Below, piece by piece: positions 7,155 through 14,788 of a DNA stretch of 15,714 bases (position 1 is its first letter; the number at the start of each line of letters is the position of its first letter). Position numbers and translations under genes: made by a program. Location of the stretch: positions 1-15,714 of the forward strand of contig JAHELA010000022.1 in assembly GCA_024644425.1 (NCBI GenBank), read 5' to 3'. This stretch comes from Nitrosomonadaceae bacterium. GTDB lineage: Bacteria; Pseudomonadota; Gammaproteobacteria; Burkholderiales; Nitrosomonadaceae. Under the pieces are notes generated by a model. It searched no databases. It saw only the letters and a list, made by a program, of their open reading frames with translations, and was not told the origin of the DNA.

Positions 7155-7544
7155 ATGAATATTCCAACTCACCTTAAATACACCAAATCCCATGAATGGG
7201 TAAAGCTTGAAGAAGATGGTACAGCTACGATTGGAATTACACACCATGCTCAGGAGTTATTAGGTGACATGGTATTTGTAGAAACCCCTAAAGTTGGACG
7301 TCAGCTACAGCAGGGAGAAGAATGTGCTGTTGTTGAATCAGTTAAAGCAGCGGCTGACGTGTACACGCCTATAACTGGAGAAGTAATTTCAATTAATCCT
7401 GAACTTGAAGCTGCTCCCGAAAAAATTAATCAGGATGCTTACTCAGCATGGCTGTATAAATTAAAGCCCTCTAACTCAGCCGACCTAAATGATTTACTCG
7501 ACTCAACGGAATACCAAAAATTACTGGAAAGTGAAGCACATTGA
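7155..7544 (+). CDS. gcvH: Glycine cleavage H protein (lipoyl carrier)
   Basis: 129 residues, normal for GcvH. It carries the lipoyl group that shuttles the aminomethyl intermediate between P, T and L proteins. The N-terminus KYTKSHEWV, the central LGDMVFVE and the lipoylation motif ESVKAAADVYTP with Lys64 as the attachment site are all present, as is a C-terminal helix. A good GGAG at 7144-7147 lies 7 nt before the ATG. It is 37 bp after gcvT and 82 bp before the first P-protein subunit gene, in the same operon. Confidence 0.97.
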   Translation: MNIPTHLKYTKSHEWVKLEEDGTATIGITHHAQELLGDMVFVETPKVGRQLQQGEECAVVESVKAAADVYTPITGEVISINPELEAAPEKINQDAYSAWLYKLKPSNSADLNDLLDSTEYQKLLESEAH

Positions 7545-7626
7545 TATAAGATAATTTGTATCTGCTACTTTATCATTAAGCTCTCTCTATTAATTTTGTA
7601 TTACTCACGATTTACGAAACTACACT

Positions 7627-8979
7627 ATGCCGTTTATACCACATACTGAAGAAGATATAACTGCGATGCTTGCAAGCATCGGCACAAACACCATTGAAGA
7701 TCTTTTCGATGAAATTCCCTCTACTTTAAAAAGCGGTACATTAAAACAGGTGGCTGCAGGCTTGAATGAAATGGAAACATCCAGGCTAATGATGGAACGA
7801 GCCGAAACTGATGGGCGCTATCTCAATTTTATTGGTGCAGGCGCATATGAGCATCATATTCCTGCTGCAGTATGGCAGATTACTACTCGTGGTGAATTCT
7901 ATTCTTCCTACACTCCTTATCAGGCGGAAGCAAGCCAAGGTACACTACAACTACTGTACGAATACCAATCCATGATGGCTTCACTCACTGGAATGGATGT
8001 ATCAAATGCGAGTATGTACGATGGTGCTTCTGCACTAGCTGAAGCAGTATTGATGGCGGTTCGTTCACATAGAAGCTCTCGTAAGGTGCTGATGCCATCT
8101 ACTATTCATCCTGTTTACCGTAAGGTGGTCAATACCATTGTGAAGAATCAGAGTATTGAAATAGTAGAAATTCCCTACTGTAGTGAATGCGGACACATAC
8201 TTTTAGAAAGCCTTGCACCCTATGTAGGCCAAGACATTGCAGCATTGGTAATCCCTCAACCAAATTTTTTTGGTGTGCTCGAAGAAGTTGATGCACTTAC
8301 TGATTGGGCTTACAAGAACAACGCACTAGCTATAGGCGTGGTAAACCCGTTAGCCCTAGCAATGCTTTCTCCTCCTGGTGAATGGGGTAGCAATGGTGCC
8401 GATGTAGCAGTGGGTGAAGGTCAACCATTAGGTATTCCGCTCTCAAGTGGCGGACCTTATTTTGGCTTTATGGCTTGTAAACAGAAACTAGTACGACAAA
8501 TGCCAGGACGTATCATTGGCCGCACGACGGATATGGAAGGAAATTCTGGCTTTGTCCTGACGCTTCAGGCTCGTGAACAACATATTCGTCGCTCCAAAGC
8601 TACTTCCAACATCTGCACAAATCAAGGATTGATGGTAACTGCTGCCACAATATATATGGCCTTACTAGGACCCGAAGGATTACGAAGAATTGCCGAGAAA
8701 TCTCACGCTAACACCCTGGCTCTAATAGAAGAATTAGAAACTTTTAAGGGAGTAAAAAGAGCTTTTAGTGGGCCATTGTTTCACGAAGCGGTTCTAACGC
8801 TACCAACTTCAGCGGACAAAGTACTGCATGCGCTTAAAGCTCAAGGAATAATAGCAGGGCTGAATCTAAAGGAATATTTTCCAGAACTTGGTAATGCAGT
8901 ACTATTGTGTGTCACTGAAACCAAAATACCAGCTGATCTAAAAAAATATTCGAAGTATTTTGGTCATGCAATAGCCTAA
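7627..8979 (+). CDS. gcvPA: Glycine dehydrogenase (decarboxylating) subunit 1
   Basis: 450 residues, the usual size of the N-terminal half of split P protein. It shows the family opening with FIPHTEEDI, NFIGAGAYEHHIPA, SSYTPYQAEASQGTLQ, NASMYDGASA, and the C-terminal RRSKATSNICTNQGLM. This half forms the heterotetramer with subunit 2 and does not carry the PLP lysine. Proteobacteria such as E. coli use a single fused GcvP, so the split form is taxonomically informative. No clear ribosome site is seen before the ATG. The thiol peroxidase gene follows after 71 bp. Confidence 0.96.
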   Translation: MPFIPHTEEDITAMLASIGTNTIEDLFDEIPSTLKSGTLKQVAAGLNEMETSRLMMERAETDGRYLNFIGAGAYEHHIPAAVWQITTRGEFYSSYTPYQAEASQGTLQLLYEYQSMMASLTGMDVSNASMYDGASALAEAVLMAVRSHRSSRKVLMPSTIHPVYRKVVNTIVKNQSIEIVEIPYCSECGHILLESLAPYVGQDIAALVIPQPNFFGVLEEVDALTDWAYKNNALAIGVVNPLALAMLSPPGEWGSNGADVAVGEGQPLGIPLSSGGPYFGFMACKQKLVRQMPGRIIGRTTDMEGNSGFVLTLQAREQHIRRSKATSNICTNQGLMVTAATIYMALLGPEGLRRIAEKSHANTLALIEELETFKGVKRAFSGPLFHEAVLTLPTSADKVLHALKAQGIIAGLNLKEYFPELGNAVLLCVTETKIPADLKKYSKYFGHAIA

Positions 8980-9050
8980 TAAAATACGTCTATGTTTAAC
9001 GCTACGTATACTTGATTGATTTTTAACCTCTTTCATTTAAGGAGAAGAAT

Positions 9051-9545
9051 ATGGTCACTTTTGCAAACAACCCTATCAGGATAGAAGGCACCTTTCCAAA
9101 AATTGGCACTAAAGCACCAGCCTTTTCACTAGTGGACAAAGATTTAAAAGATGTTTCGCTGTCGGATTTTGCTAATAAGAAAAAAGTACTTAACATCGTG
9201 CCTAGTCTAGATACACCTGTATGTGCCATTTCTACACGCAAGTTTAACGAAAAAGCAAGTAATTTGAGTAATACTACAGTACTAATAATTTCTGCTGACC
9301 TACCTTTTGCAATGAGCCGCTTCTGTAGTACTGAAGGGCTGGATAAAGTAATCGTATTGTCTACCATGCGTGGCGCAGATTTTATGAAAAATTATGGTGT
9401 TGCAATTGCTGATGGCCCTCTAGCAGGTATCACAGCACGCGCTGTAATAGTATTAGATGAAACTGATAATGTGATTCATGCTGAATTAGTATCAGAAATA
9501 AAGGATGAACCAAATTATGAGGCAGCTTTAGCTGCTTTGAAGTAA
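9051..9545 (+). CDS. tpx: Thiol peroxidase (Tpx-type atypical 2-Cys peroxiredoxin)
   Basis: 164 residues, standard for Tpx. It reduces hydrogen peroxide and alkyl hydroperoxides using thioredoxin. The peroxidatic Cys58 is in PSLDTPVCAISTRKF, with Thr55 three residues before it. The resolving Cys92 is in SRFCST, and Arg130 lies in GITARAVIVLD. The 34-residue Cys-Cys spacing equals that of E. coli Tpx (Cys61/Cys95). No signal peptide is present, so it is probably cytoplasmic. An AAGGAG site (9039-9044) 6 nt before the ATG is the strongest ribosome site of the operon. It lies 71 bp after gcvPA and 30 bp before gcvPB, splitting the two P-protein subunit genes, so it should be co-transcribed under glycine control unless it has its own promoter in the 71-bp gap. 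Confidence 0.97.
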   Translation: MVTFANNPIRIEGTFPKIGTKAPAFSLVDKDLKDVSLSDFANKKKVLNIVPSLDTPVCAISTRKFNEKASNLSNTTVLIISADLPFAMSRFCSTEGLDKVIVLSTMRGADFMKNYGVAIADGPLAGITARAVIVLDETDNVIHAELVSEIKDEPNYEAALAALK

Positions 9546-9575
9546 ATATTTATCTATTAGGCGAGATACTTAACC

Positions 9576-11021
9576 ATGTTGATATTTGAGCACTCACGTC
9601 CTGAAAGACGCAATTATTCACAATTTCCTGCGTCTACAGCAGAAATCAAAGATATTCCACAGAAATTGGTACGTAAAACACCGCTACTACTACCAGAGGT
9701 ATCTGAGATGGACGCAGTACGACATTACACTCGCCTGTCACAAAAGAATTTTTCAATAGATACAGAATTTTATCCGCTTGGTTCTTGCACAATGAAATAC
9801 AATCCACGTGCATGTAACTCATTGGCCATGCTGCCACAATTTTTGTCACGGCATCCACTTGCCCCAGAAGATACTGGTCAAGGTTACTTGGCATGCATGT
9901 ATGAATTGCAAGAAATACTTATGGATGTAACTGGCATGACAAGTGTAAGCCTTACACCAATGGCCGGTGCACAAGGTGAACTTATCGGTGTGGCGATGAT
10001 ACGTGCATATCATGAATCACGTGGTGACAATACTCGAACTGAAATCATCGTGCCTGATGCAGCCCATGGTACTAACCCTGCAACTGCAGTAATGTGTGGC
10101 TATAAAGTAGTAGAAATTTCTACTGACAAAGAAGGTGATGTTGATATGGACGCCTTGAAAGCAGCAGTAGGCCCACAAACAGCAGGATTGATGCTAACCA
10201 ACCCATCCACACTTGGAGTATTCGAGAAAAATATTGCAGAAATGAGCAGAATTGTTCACCAGGCAGGTGGGCTGCTATATTATGATGGCGCAAATTTGAA
10301 TGCAATACTAGGTAAAGTGAAGCCTGGTGACATGGGTTTTGATGTAATTCATATAAATCTTCACAAAACATTTTCTACTCCTCATGGTGGAGGTGGTCCA
10401 GGTTCTGCCCCTGTGGGAGTTGCAAAACGACTATTACCGTTCATACCCGTTCCAGTAGTAGCTTTTAAAAATGGAAAATATCATTGGCTAACAGAAAAAG
10501 ATATACCACAATCAATTGGTAGATTTTCTGCACATATGGGCAATTCAGGTGTGTTATTAAGAGCGTATGTCTATGCCCGTTTGTTAGGAGCAGAAGGTAT
10601 GCATCGAGTAGCTGAATTTGCAACACTCAATGCCAATTATCTGATGACTGAGTTAAGCAAAGTGGGATTTGAAGTTGCTTACCCCACTCGTCGAGCCAGC
10701 CATGAATTTATTGTTACGTTAAAAGACCTTAAAGAAAAAACCGGCGTAACCGCGATGAATGTGGCCAAACGATTACTAGATAAGGGCTACCACGCCCCTA
10801 CCACTTATTTTCCACTTCTGGTTCCAGAATGTTTACTAATAGAACCAGCTGAAACTGAATCGAAGGAAACCCTTGATGCCTTTGTTCTATCTATGAAGGA
10901 AATTTTGACGGAGGCTCACACACAACCAGAATTAGTCAAAGGTGCGCCCTATACTACATGTGTGCGTAGATTAGATGATGTCAAAGCTGCGCGAGAACTT
11001 GATTTGGCTTGGAAACAGTAG
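9576..11021 (+). CDS. gcvPB: Glycine dehydrogenase (decarboxylating) subunit 2
   Basis: 481 residues, typical of the PLP-bearing half of split P protein. It decarboxylates glycine and passes the aminomethyl group to lipoylated H protein. Seen are FYPLGSCTMKYNPR (66-79), the AAHGTNPATA segment (162-171), and the PLP-binding NLHKTFSTPHGGGGPG with Lys264 as the Schiff-base lysine. The C-terminus HAPTTYFPLLVPECLLIEPAE is also conserved. A weak AGGCGAG precedes the ATG. It follows tpx by 30 bp. A 127-bp gap to the kinase gene follows, without a clear U-tract terminator. Confidence 0.97.
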   Translation: MLIFEHSRPERRNYSQFPASTAEIKDIPQKLVRKTPLLLPEVSEMDAVRHYTRLSQKNFSIDTEFYPLGSCTMKYNPRACNSLAMLPQFLSRHPLAPEDTGQGYLACMYELQEILMDVTGMTSVSLTPMAGAQGELIGVAMIRAYHESRGDNTRTEIIVPDAAHGTNPATAVMCGYKVVEISTDKEGDVDMDALKAAVGPQTAGLMLTNPSTLGVFEKNIAEMSRIVHQAGGLLYYDGANLNAILGKVKPGDMGFDVIHINLHKTFSTPHGGGGPGSAPVGVAKRLLPFIPVPVVAFKNGKYHWLTEKDIPQSIGRFSAHMGNSGVLLRAYVYARLLGAEGMHRVAEFATLNANYLMTELSKVGFEVAYPTRRASHEFIVTLKDLKEKTGVTAMNVAKRLLDKGYHAPTTYFPLLVPECLLIEPAETESKETLDAFVLSMKEILTEAHTQPELVKGAPYTTCVRRLDDVKAARELDLAWKQ

Positions 11022-11089
11022 ATATCCGGCAGGATAACGACTAATAATTATATTCTCCATTTCATAAAAATGATCCTATATCCGGAGTT

Positions 11090-11127
11090 GGAAGCTATCC
11101 ACTTCTACTATCTACTATTAAGCTTCC
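11090..11127. repeat. 7-bp inverted repeat between gcvPB and the kinase gene
   Basis: GGAAGCT (11090-11096) and AGCTTCC (11121-11127) are perfect arms separated by 24 nt. No U-run follows, so it is at best a weak terminator or a leader hairpin of the kinase gene, which starts 21 bp later. Confidence 0.35.
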
Positions 11128-11148
11128 TAATATTACGTTAAAGAAACT

Positions 11149-12084
11149 ATGTATACACTTATCTGTGGATCAATCGCTTACGACACTATTATGGTGTTTC
11201 ATGATCATTTCAAGAATCATATTTTGCCAGAAAATATCCATATACTAAATGTGGCATTTCTTGTTCCAGACATGCGAAGGGAATTTGGAGGTTGCGCTGG
11301 TAACATCGCCTATAACCTACAAATGATTGGTGGGTCCCCACTTATCATGGCTACAGTTGGTGATGATCATCAACCTTACGGTCATCGATTGAAAAAATTA
11401 AACTTGATACAAACCCATATTCGCCATGTGGAAAATACATTTTCTGCGCAAGCATTTATCATGACTGATCTTGCAGATAACCAAATCACTGCTTTTCATC
11501 CTGGTGCGATGAATTTTTCACATCAAAATCACGTAGACGATGCGAAAGATATAGAACTTGGTATTGTTGCCCCTGACGGGCGTGATGGCATGATACAGCA
11601 TGCGAGCGAGTTCTATGAATCTGGAATCCCTTTCATATTCGACCCTGGCCAAGGGCTACCAATGTTTAATGGCGAAGAATTGCTTAATTTTATCAATAAG
11701 GCTGATTACATCACGGTTAATGATTATGAAGGTCAGTTATTGCAGGAACGTACTGGGCGCACACTAAAAGAACTAGCAAAACTTGTAAAAGGATTGGTGG
11801 TCACAAAAGGTTCGCAAGGATCGGTTATTTTCTACAGTGGTAAACAAATTGAAATACCATGCGTTCAATCGGATGTGCAGGTTGATCCGACCGGGTGTGG
11901 CGATGCTTACCGAGCGGGATTACTTTATGGTATTGCTAACGAAATGGATTGGCAAAATACTGGACAGCTTGGGTCACTTATGGGGGCACTAAAAATAGCT
12001 GAACGTGGAGGACAAAATCACAACTTTAGTAGTGATGAAATTGATCAGCATTATTTTGAGGCCTTTGGTAGCCGTATTCTATAA
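11149..12084 (+). CDS. PfkB/ribokinase-family carbohydrate or nucleoside kinase
   Basis: 311 residues. It belongs to the ATP-dependent PfkB family: first signature around GGCAGN (47-52) and second signature DPTGCGDAYRAG (246-257), with Asp252 as the expected catalytic base. The anion-hole/ATP segment contains LVVTKGSQGSV at 216-226. The sequence between, with FDPGQGLP and TVNDYEG, is typical of the adenosine-kinase-like branch annotated only as carbohydrate kinase in many proteobacteria, so I do not name a substrate. The ATG at 11149 has no good ribosome site but gives the normal N-terminus LICGSIAYDT. It lies 127 bp downstream of gcvPB on the same strand and could be read through from the glycine operon. 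A role in glycine metabolism is not implied by the family. Confidence 0.88.
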   Translation: MYTLICGSIAYDTIMVFHDHFKNHILPENIHILNVAFLVPDMRREFGGCAGNIAYNLQMIGGSPLIMATVGDDHQPYGHRLKKLNLIQTHIRHVENTFSAQAFIMTDLADNQITAFHPGAMNFSHQNHVDDAKDIELGIVAPDGRDGMIQHASEFYESGIPFIFDPGQGLPMFNGEELLNFINKADYITVNDYEGQLLQERTGRTLKELAKLVKGLVVTKGSQGSVIFYSGKQIEIPCVQSDVQVDPTGCGDAYRAGLLYGIANEMDWQNTGQLGSLMGALKIAERGGQNHNFSSDEIDQHYFEAFGSRIL

Positions 12085-12137
12085 AAATCACCAATGGATA
12101 GATATGATAACTCTGTCGAGTTTGTTGTTAAAAATAG

Positions 12138-12166
12138 TTGACTGTACCAGCTACGCAAATGATATT
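12138..12166 (+). promoter_or_regulatory. Candidate sigma-70 promoter of the acyltransferase gene
   Basis: TTGACT (12138-12143), a 17-nt spacer and GATATT (12161-12166) lie about 97 bp before the acyltransferase start. The -35 is strong and the -10 moderate, and spacing is ideal. Confidence 0.5.
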
Positions 12167-12262
12167 TTTGAAGAGGAATTCTAGCTACAATAGGATTCTC
12201 ACCATTAATTACTGCTAACTTTCTATCAAGACTTTTCACCATTATTGATGTGATAATAGGGT

Positions 12263-13066
12263 ATGAGTAACATTACTACCAGCAAACTGAAACAAACTTT
12301 TCGTGCCACTTGCTTGTTGCTTCACATTATTTCTGGACTAGTGCAATCCGCATTGTACCCACATGTCAGTCAATCAGTTCAAGAACGTATGGTACAAAAG
12401 TGGTCAGTACGATTACTTGCGATTCTCTGTATCAGATTACGCTTAAGCGGCACTGTACCTGAAGCAAAAGATCAACCAATAATGTTAGTAGCCAATCATG
12501 TTTCATGGTTAGATGTTTATTCTCTCAATTCAGTATGTCCTGCTCGTTTCGTTGCAAAATCAGAGATTCGCAACTGGCCGTTATTCGGCTGGTTTAGTCG
12601 GAATGTAGGAACTTTATTCATCGAGCGCGCCAAACGTAGAGATACTGCTCGTATTAATCAAGACATTGGGAATGCACTCACGCTTGGAGATCGGGTCTCA
12701 GTATTTCCGGAAGGTACAACTGGTGATGGCACCAAACTTCAACACTTCCATGCGTCACTATTACAACCTGCCGTATCAGTTGAAGCTATATTATACCCAG
12801 TTGCAATTCGTTACCATGACGCATCAGGAGAAGTCAGTAAGGCTGCTGTATACGTTAATGTTTCATTGCTTGATTCGCTGCGGCAAATACTTAAACAGCC
12901 ATGGATAGATGTAGAATTGATCTTTTCTGATCCTATTGATAGCAGAGGAAAGAACCGGCGTGAACTTGCGCGTTCTACTGAACAAGCTATTGCAAATGCG
13001 CTATCTCTCCCAATTCCGCACAAGGCACCTGGAATATCTTCCTATCCTCCAACCGAACAGCTGTAA
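12263..13066 (+). CDS. PlsC-family lysophospholipid acyltransferase
   Basis: 267 residues. Acyltransferase block I is NHVSWLD (78-84, the HX4D catalytic motif), block II lies around GTLFIERAKRRDT (116-128), and block III is FPEGTT (148-153). A hydrophobic N-terminal helix at about 12-32 anchors it to the inner membrane. The likely reaction is acylation of 1-acyl-glycerol-3-phosphate to phosphatidic acid. The related lyso-ornithine-lipid acyltransferase OlsA has the same motifs and cannot be excluded, so no symbol is given. Its ribosome site is weak (around TAGGGT). The gene has its own candidate promoter and converges on apaH, with the last 80 bp of both genes overlapping on opposite strands. 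Confidence 0.9.
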   Translation: MSNITTSKLKQTFRATCLLLHIISGLVQSALYPHVSQSVQERMVQKWSVRLLAILCIRLRLSGTVPEAKDQPIMLVANHVSWLDVYSLNSVCPARFVAKSEIRNWPLFGWFSRNVGTLFIERAKRRDTARINQDIGNALTLGDRVSVFPEGTTGDGTKLQHFHASLLQPAVSVEAILYPVAIRYHDASGEVSKAAVYVNVSLLDSLRQILKQPWIDVELIFSDPIDSRGKNRRELARSTEQAIANALSLPIPHKAPGISSYPPTEQL

Positions 13067-13820
13067 GGCTACCACCCCATGTACAACCTGTATCCAAGGC
13101 AATTAGATTGTGCCTTACATGCAAAGCGAGTGCCGACCAATGACCACAAATGATAGTTGCTTCTCTACTAGCGCGATTCGGTACTTCAAACCAAGGAAAG
13201 TATCCATCTGGGACATCCTGCAATTGACCTTTAAATGTAAAATCCATTCTTCCATCGTGAGTACACACGCGCATACGTGTCATAGCATTGATGATTACCC
13301 GCATACGATCGTAGCCTTTGAGATTATTGTCCCATTGATTAGGCTGATTTCCATATATATGGGAACAAAATTTACGAAAGCTTATTCGGTCATCATCACG
13401 TAAATGAGTTTCGACCTCTTTCGCTAGCTGTGCTGCTTGGGCCACACTCCATGAAGGTAATAAGCCAGCATGTACCATGACATATTCACCTTCCTCATAT
13501 AGCATTCGCTGATACTGTAACCAATGGAGCAACTCATCTCGATCAGGCGCATTTAGAATTTCTTGCAAAGTATCACTAGGATGTGCCTTAGCACAACCTT
13601 CTGCAACCATTAGTAAGTGCAAATCATGGTTCCCAAGCACTATGACCAAAGCATCACTTATTGTTTTAAGAAAACGTAATAGAACCAAGGAATTTGGTCC
13701 GCGATTGACAATATCTCCTACTAACCACAATTTGTCTTTTGGATGAAAACAGATCAGGTCAAGCAGCTGTCTTAACTCATTGTAACGACCTTGTAAATCA
13801 CCGATCGCATAAGTAGCCAT
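12987..13820 (-). CDS. apaH: Symmetrical bis(5'-nucleosyl)-tetraphosphatase ApaH
   Basis: 277 residues, the normal ApaH length. It hydrolyses Ap4A to two ADP (and decaps Np4-RNA in E. coli). The metallophosphatase motifs are in order: GDLQG (7-11), GDIVNRG (35-41) and GNHD (63-66), followed by MVHAGLLPSW, a second histidine in ICGHWSAL, and the ALDTGCTWGG segment near the end. The N-terminus MATYAIGDLQG fixes the start. The 3' end overlaps the acyltransferase gene by 80 bp head-on. The C-terminus runs past the conserved FQVPC by about 12 residues, and these lie inside the overlap. It is downstream of the cytochrome gene, 77 bp away on the same strand. Confidence 0.97.
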   Translation of the reverse strand: MATYAIGDLQGRYNELRQLLDLICFHPKDKLWLVGDIVNRGPNSLVLLRFLKTISDALVIVLGNHDLHLLMVAEGCAKAHPSDTLQEILNAPDRDELLHWLQYQRMLYEEGEYVMVHAGLLPSWSVAQAAQLAKEVETHLRDDDRISFRKFCSHIYGNQPNQWDNNLKGYDRMRVIINAMTRMRVCTHDGRMDFTFKGQLQDVPDGYFPWFEVPNRASREATIICGHWSALALHVRHNLIALDTGCTWGGSLTAVRLEDRKIFQVPCAELGEIAHLQ

Positions 13821-13849
13821 GAATGATACAACCTTACAAGATAAAAGAC

Positions 13850-13888
13850 AGATTAGAACTGCCCCTTTTTTAAAAAAGCACTTAATCT
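13850..13888. repeat. Inverted repeat and 14-bp palindrome between cytochrome and apaH genes
   Basis: AGATTA (13850-13855) pairs with TAATCT (13883-13888), and inside them CTTTTTTAAAAAAG (13865-13878) is a perfect palindrome. On the minus strand the outer stem is followed by GTCTTTTATCTT, so it may act as a weak, leaky transcription end after the cytochrome gene. The stems are A/U-rich and confidence is low. Confidence 0.3.
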
Positions 13889-13897
13889 ATTCACGAC

Positions 13898-14434
13898 TTA
13901 CTTTGCCTGACTTACCATATAATCCACAACAGCCTTGACATCGACATCAGACAAATTGACGTTACCACCTTTGGCAGGCATTGCTTTCTTGCCGTTGATT
14001 GCGCTGTTATATAGTGTATCGTTGCCGCTCTTTATACGTGGTGCCCACGCATTCTTATCCCCTAACTTAGGTGCGCCTGCGGCTCCACTTGTATGACATG
14101 CAGCACAGCTGGTTGTATAAACCACCTTTACCTTGTCTGCATCACTAGTAGCTATATCCGATAGTTCTGTCACAGCTTGACCAACGTCTTTTTTTAGTTT
14201 CGCATCAGCCTGTTGGGAAGCGCTTGCCAACACTAACGAACCAACTGGCTTAAGTCGCTTAGTTATTGCTTCTGCTGATAAAGAAGGATCATCTTTATCC
14301 AGAGAAATGCCTCCTGATGCAAGCTGGGCCAGCAATACGACAATCGTAACTGGAAATACAAAAGCAGCCACAATAATAGAAATCAATTGTGCCGGAGTAC
14401 CAATACCCGAGGAATTTTCTTCTGTATCGCTCAC
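13898..14434 (-). CDS. Membrane-anchored cytochrome c5-like protein
   Basis: 178 residues from a GTG start at 14434. This start is preferred because AAGGAT lies 7 nt upstream. The longer frame to an ATG at 14539 would add 35 Cys/Tyr-rich residues with no family resemblance. The chain begins SDTEENSS. One membrane helix at about 16-38 anchors the protein, an acidic/alanine-rich linker follows, and then a single class I c-type haem domain with CAACH at 110-114. The axial Met is in KAMPAKGG at about 152, and the ending LSDVDVKAVVDYMVSQ is typical of cytochrome c5. It should be a periplasmic electron carrier attached to the inner membrane; partners are not visible here. It is transcribed towards apaH, with 77 bp between, and diverges from the tRNA gene. 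Confidence 0.92.
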   Translation of the reverse strand: MSDTEENSSGIGTPAQLISIIVAAFVFPVTIVVLLAQLASGGISLDKDDPSLSAEAITKRLKPVGSLVLASASQQADAKLKKDVGQAVTELSDIATSDADKVKVVYTTSCAACHTSGAAGAPKLGDKNAWAPRIKSGNDTLYNSAINGKKAMPAKGGNVNLSDVDVKAVVDYMVSQAK

Positions 14435-14548
14435 AATGATCCTTCCAGTATAAATAATGATGGTGCAATAAAAATATAGATCATCATAGTATTGATAGAA
14501 CAATTTGCATACAACTATATTGAACGAGCAGCACAACAAAATGTGCTA

Positions 14549-14576
14549 TTGTTACTATATTGATGCCCGTTACATA
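14549..14576 (+). promoter_or_regulatory. Possible promoter of the tRNA gene
   Basis: TTGTTA (14549-14554), a 16-nt spacer and TACATA (14571-14576) would start transcription a few bases before the tRNA at 14585. The -10 match is poor. A 5-bp inverted repeat, GCACA/TGTGC (14531-14546), sits just upstream. Confidence 0.35.
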
Positions 14577-14584
14577 ACCTCATT

Positions 14585-14661
14585 GCGCCCATAGCTCAGC
14601 TGGATAGAGTACCGCCCTCCGAAGGCGGGGGTCACACGTTCGAATCGTGTTGGGCGCACCA
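14585..14661 (+). tRNA. tRNA-Arg (anticodon CCG)
   Basis: 77 nt with a complete cloverleaf. The acceptor arms are GCGCCCA and TGGGCGC, the D-arm contains AGCTCAGCTGGATAGAGT, and the anticodon stem CCGCC/GGCGG has loop CTCCGAA giving anticodon CCG (arginine, CGG codons). The T-arm is CACACGTTCGAATCGTGT, with the expected TTCGAAT loop. The discriminator A and CCA are encoded. A decayed GST-like gene follows 127 bp downstream. Confidence 0.97.
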
Positions 14662-14788
14662 TTTATTAAAAATTGTAGAAGTTCGCTATGATACATCTAA
14701 TAGTGGCGACAAGGGTACCCCCAGGGTAAAGTCGTCTTGATCCGTTAGGACTTTCAGTTTTTAGTCATTTTAAGTTGGGACTTTAGTA

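Noticed and set aside
8980..9050. Separate promoter for tpx
   Set aside because: The 71-bp gap has AT-rich hexamers but no convincing -35/-10 pair by eye; co-transcription with the operon is simpler.
13110..13403. Plus-strand open frame of 97 codons opposite apaH
   Set aside because: It lies wholly inside apaH, whose catalytic motifs are intact, and has no recognisable domain or ribosome site.
14435..14539. Longer N-terminus for the cytochrome c5-like protein starting at ATG 14539
   Set aside because: The extra 35 residues have no good ribosome site and are Cys/Tyr-rich without family resemblance. GTG at 14434 has AAGGAT at the right distance and gives a normal N-terminus before the membrane helix.
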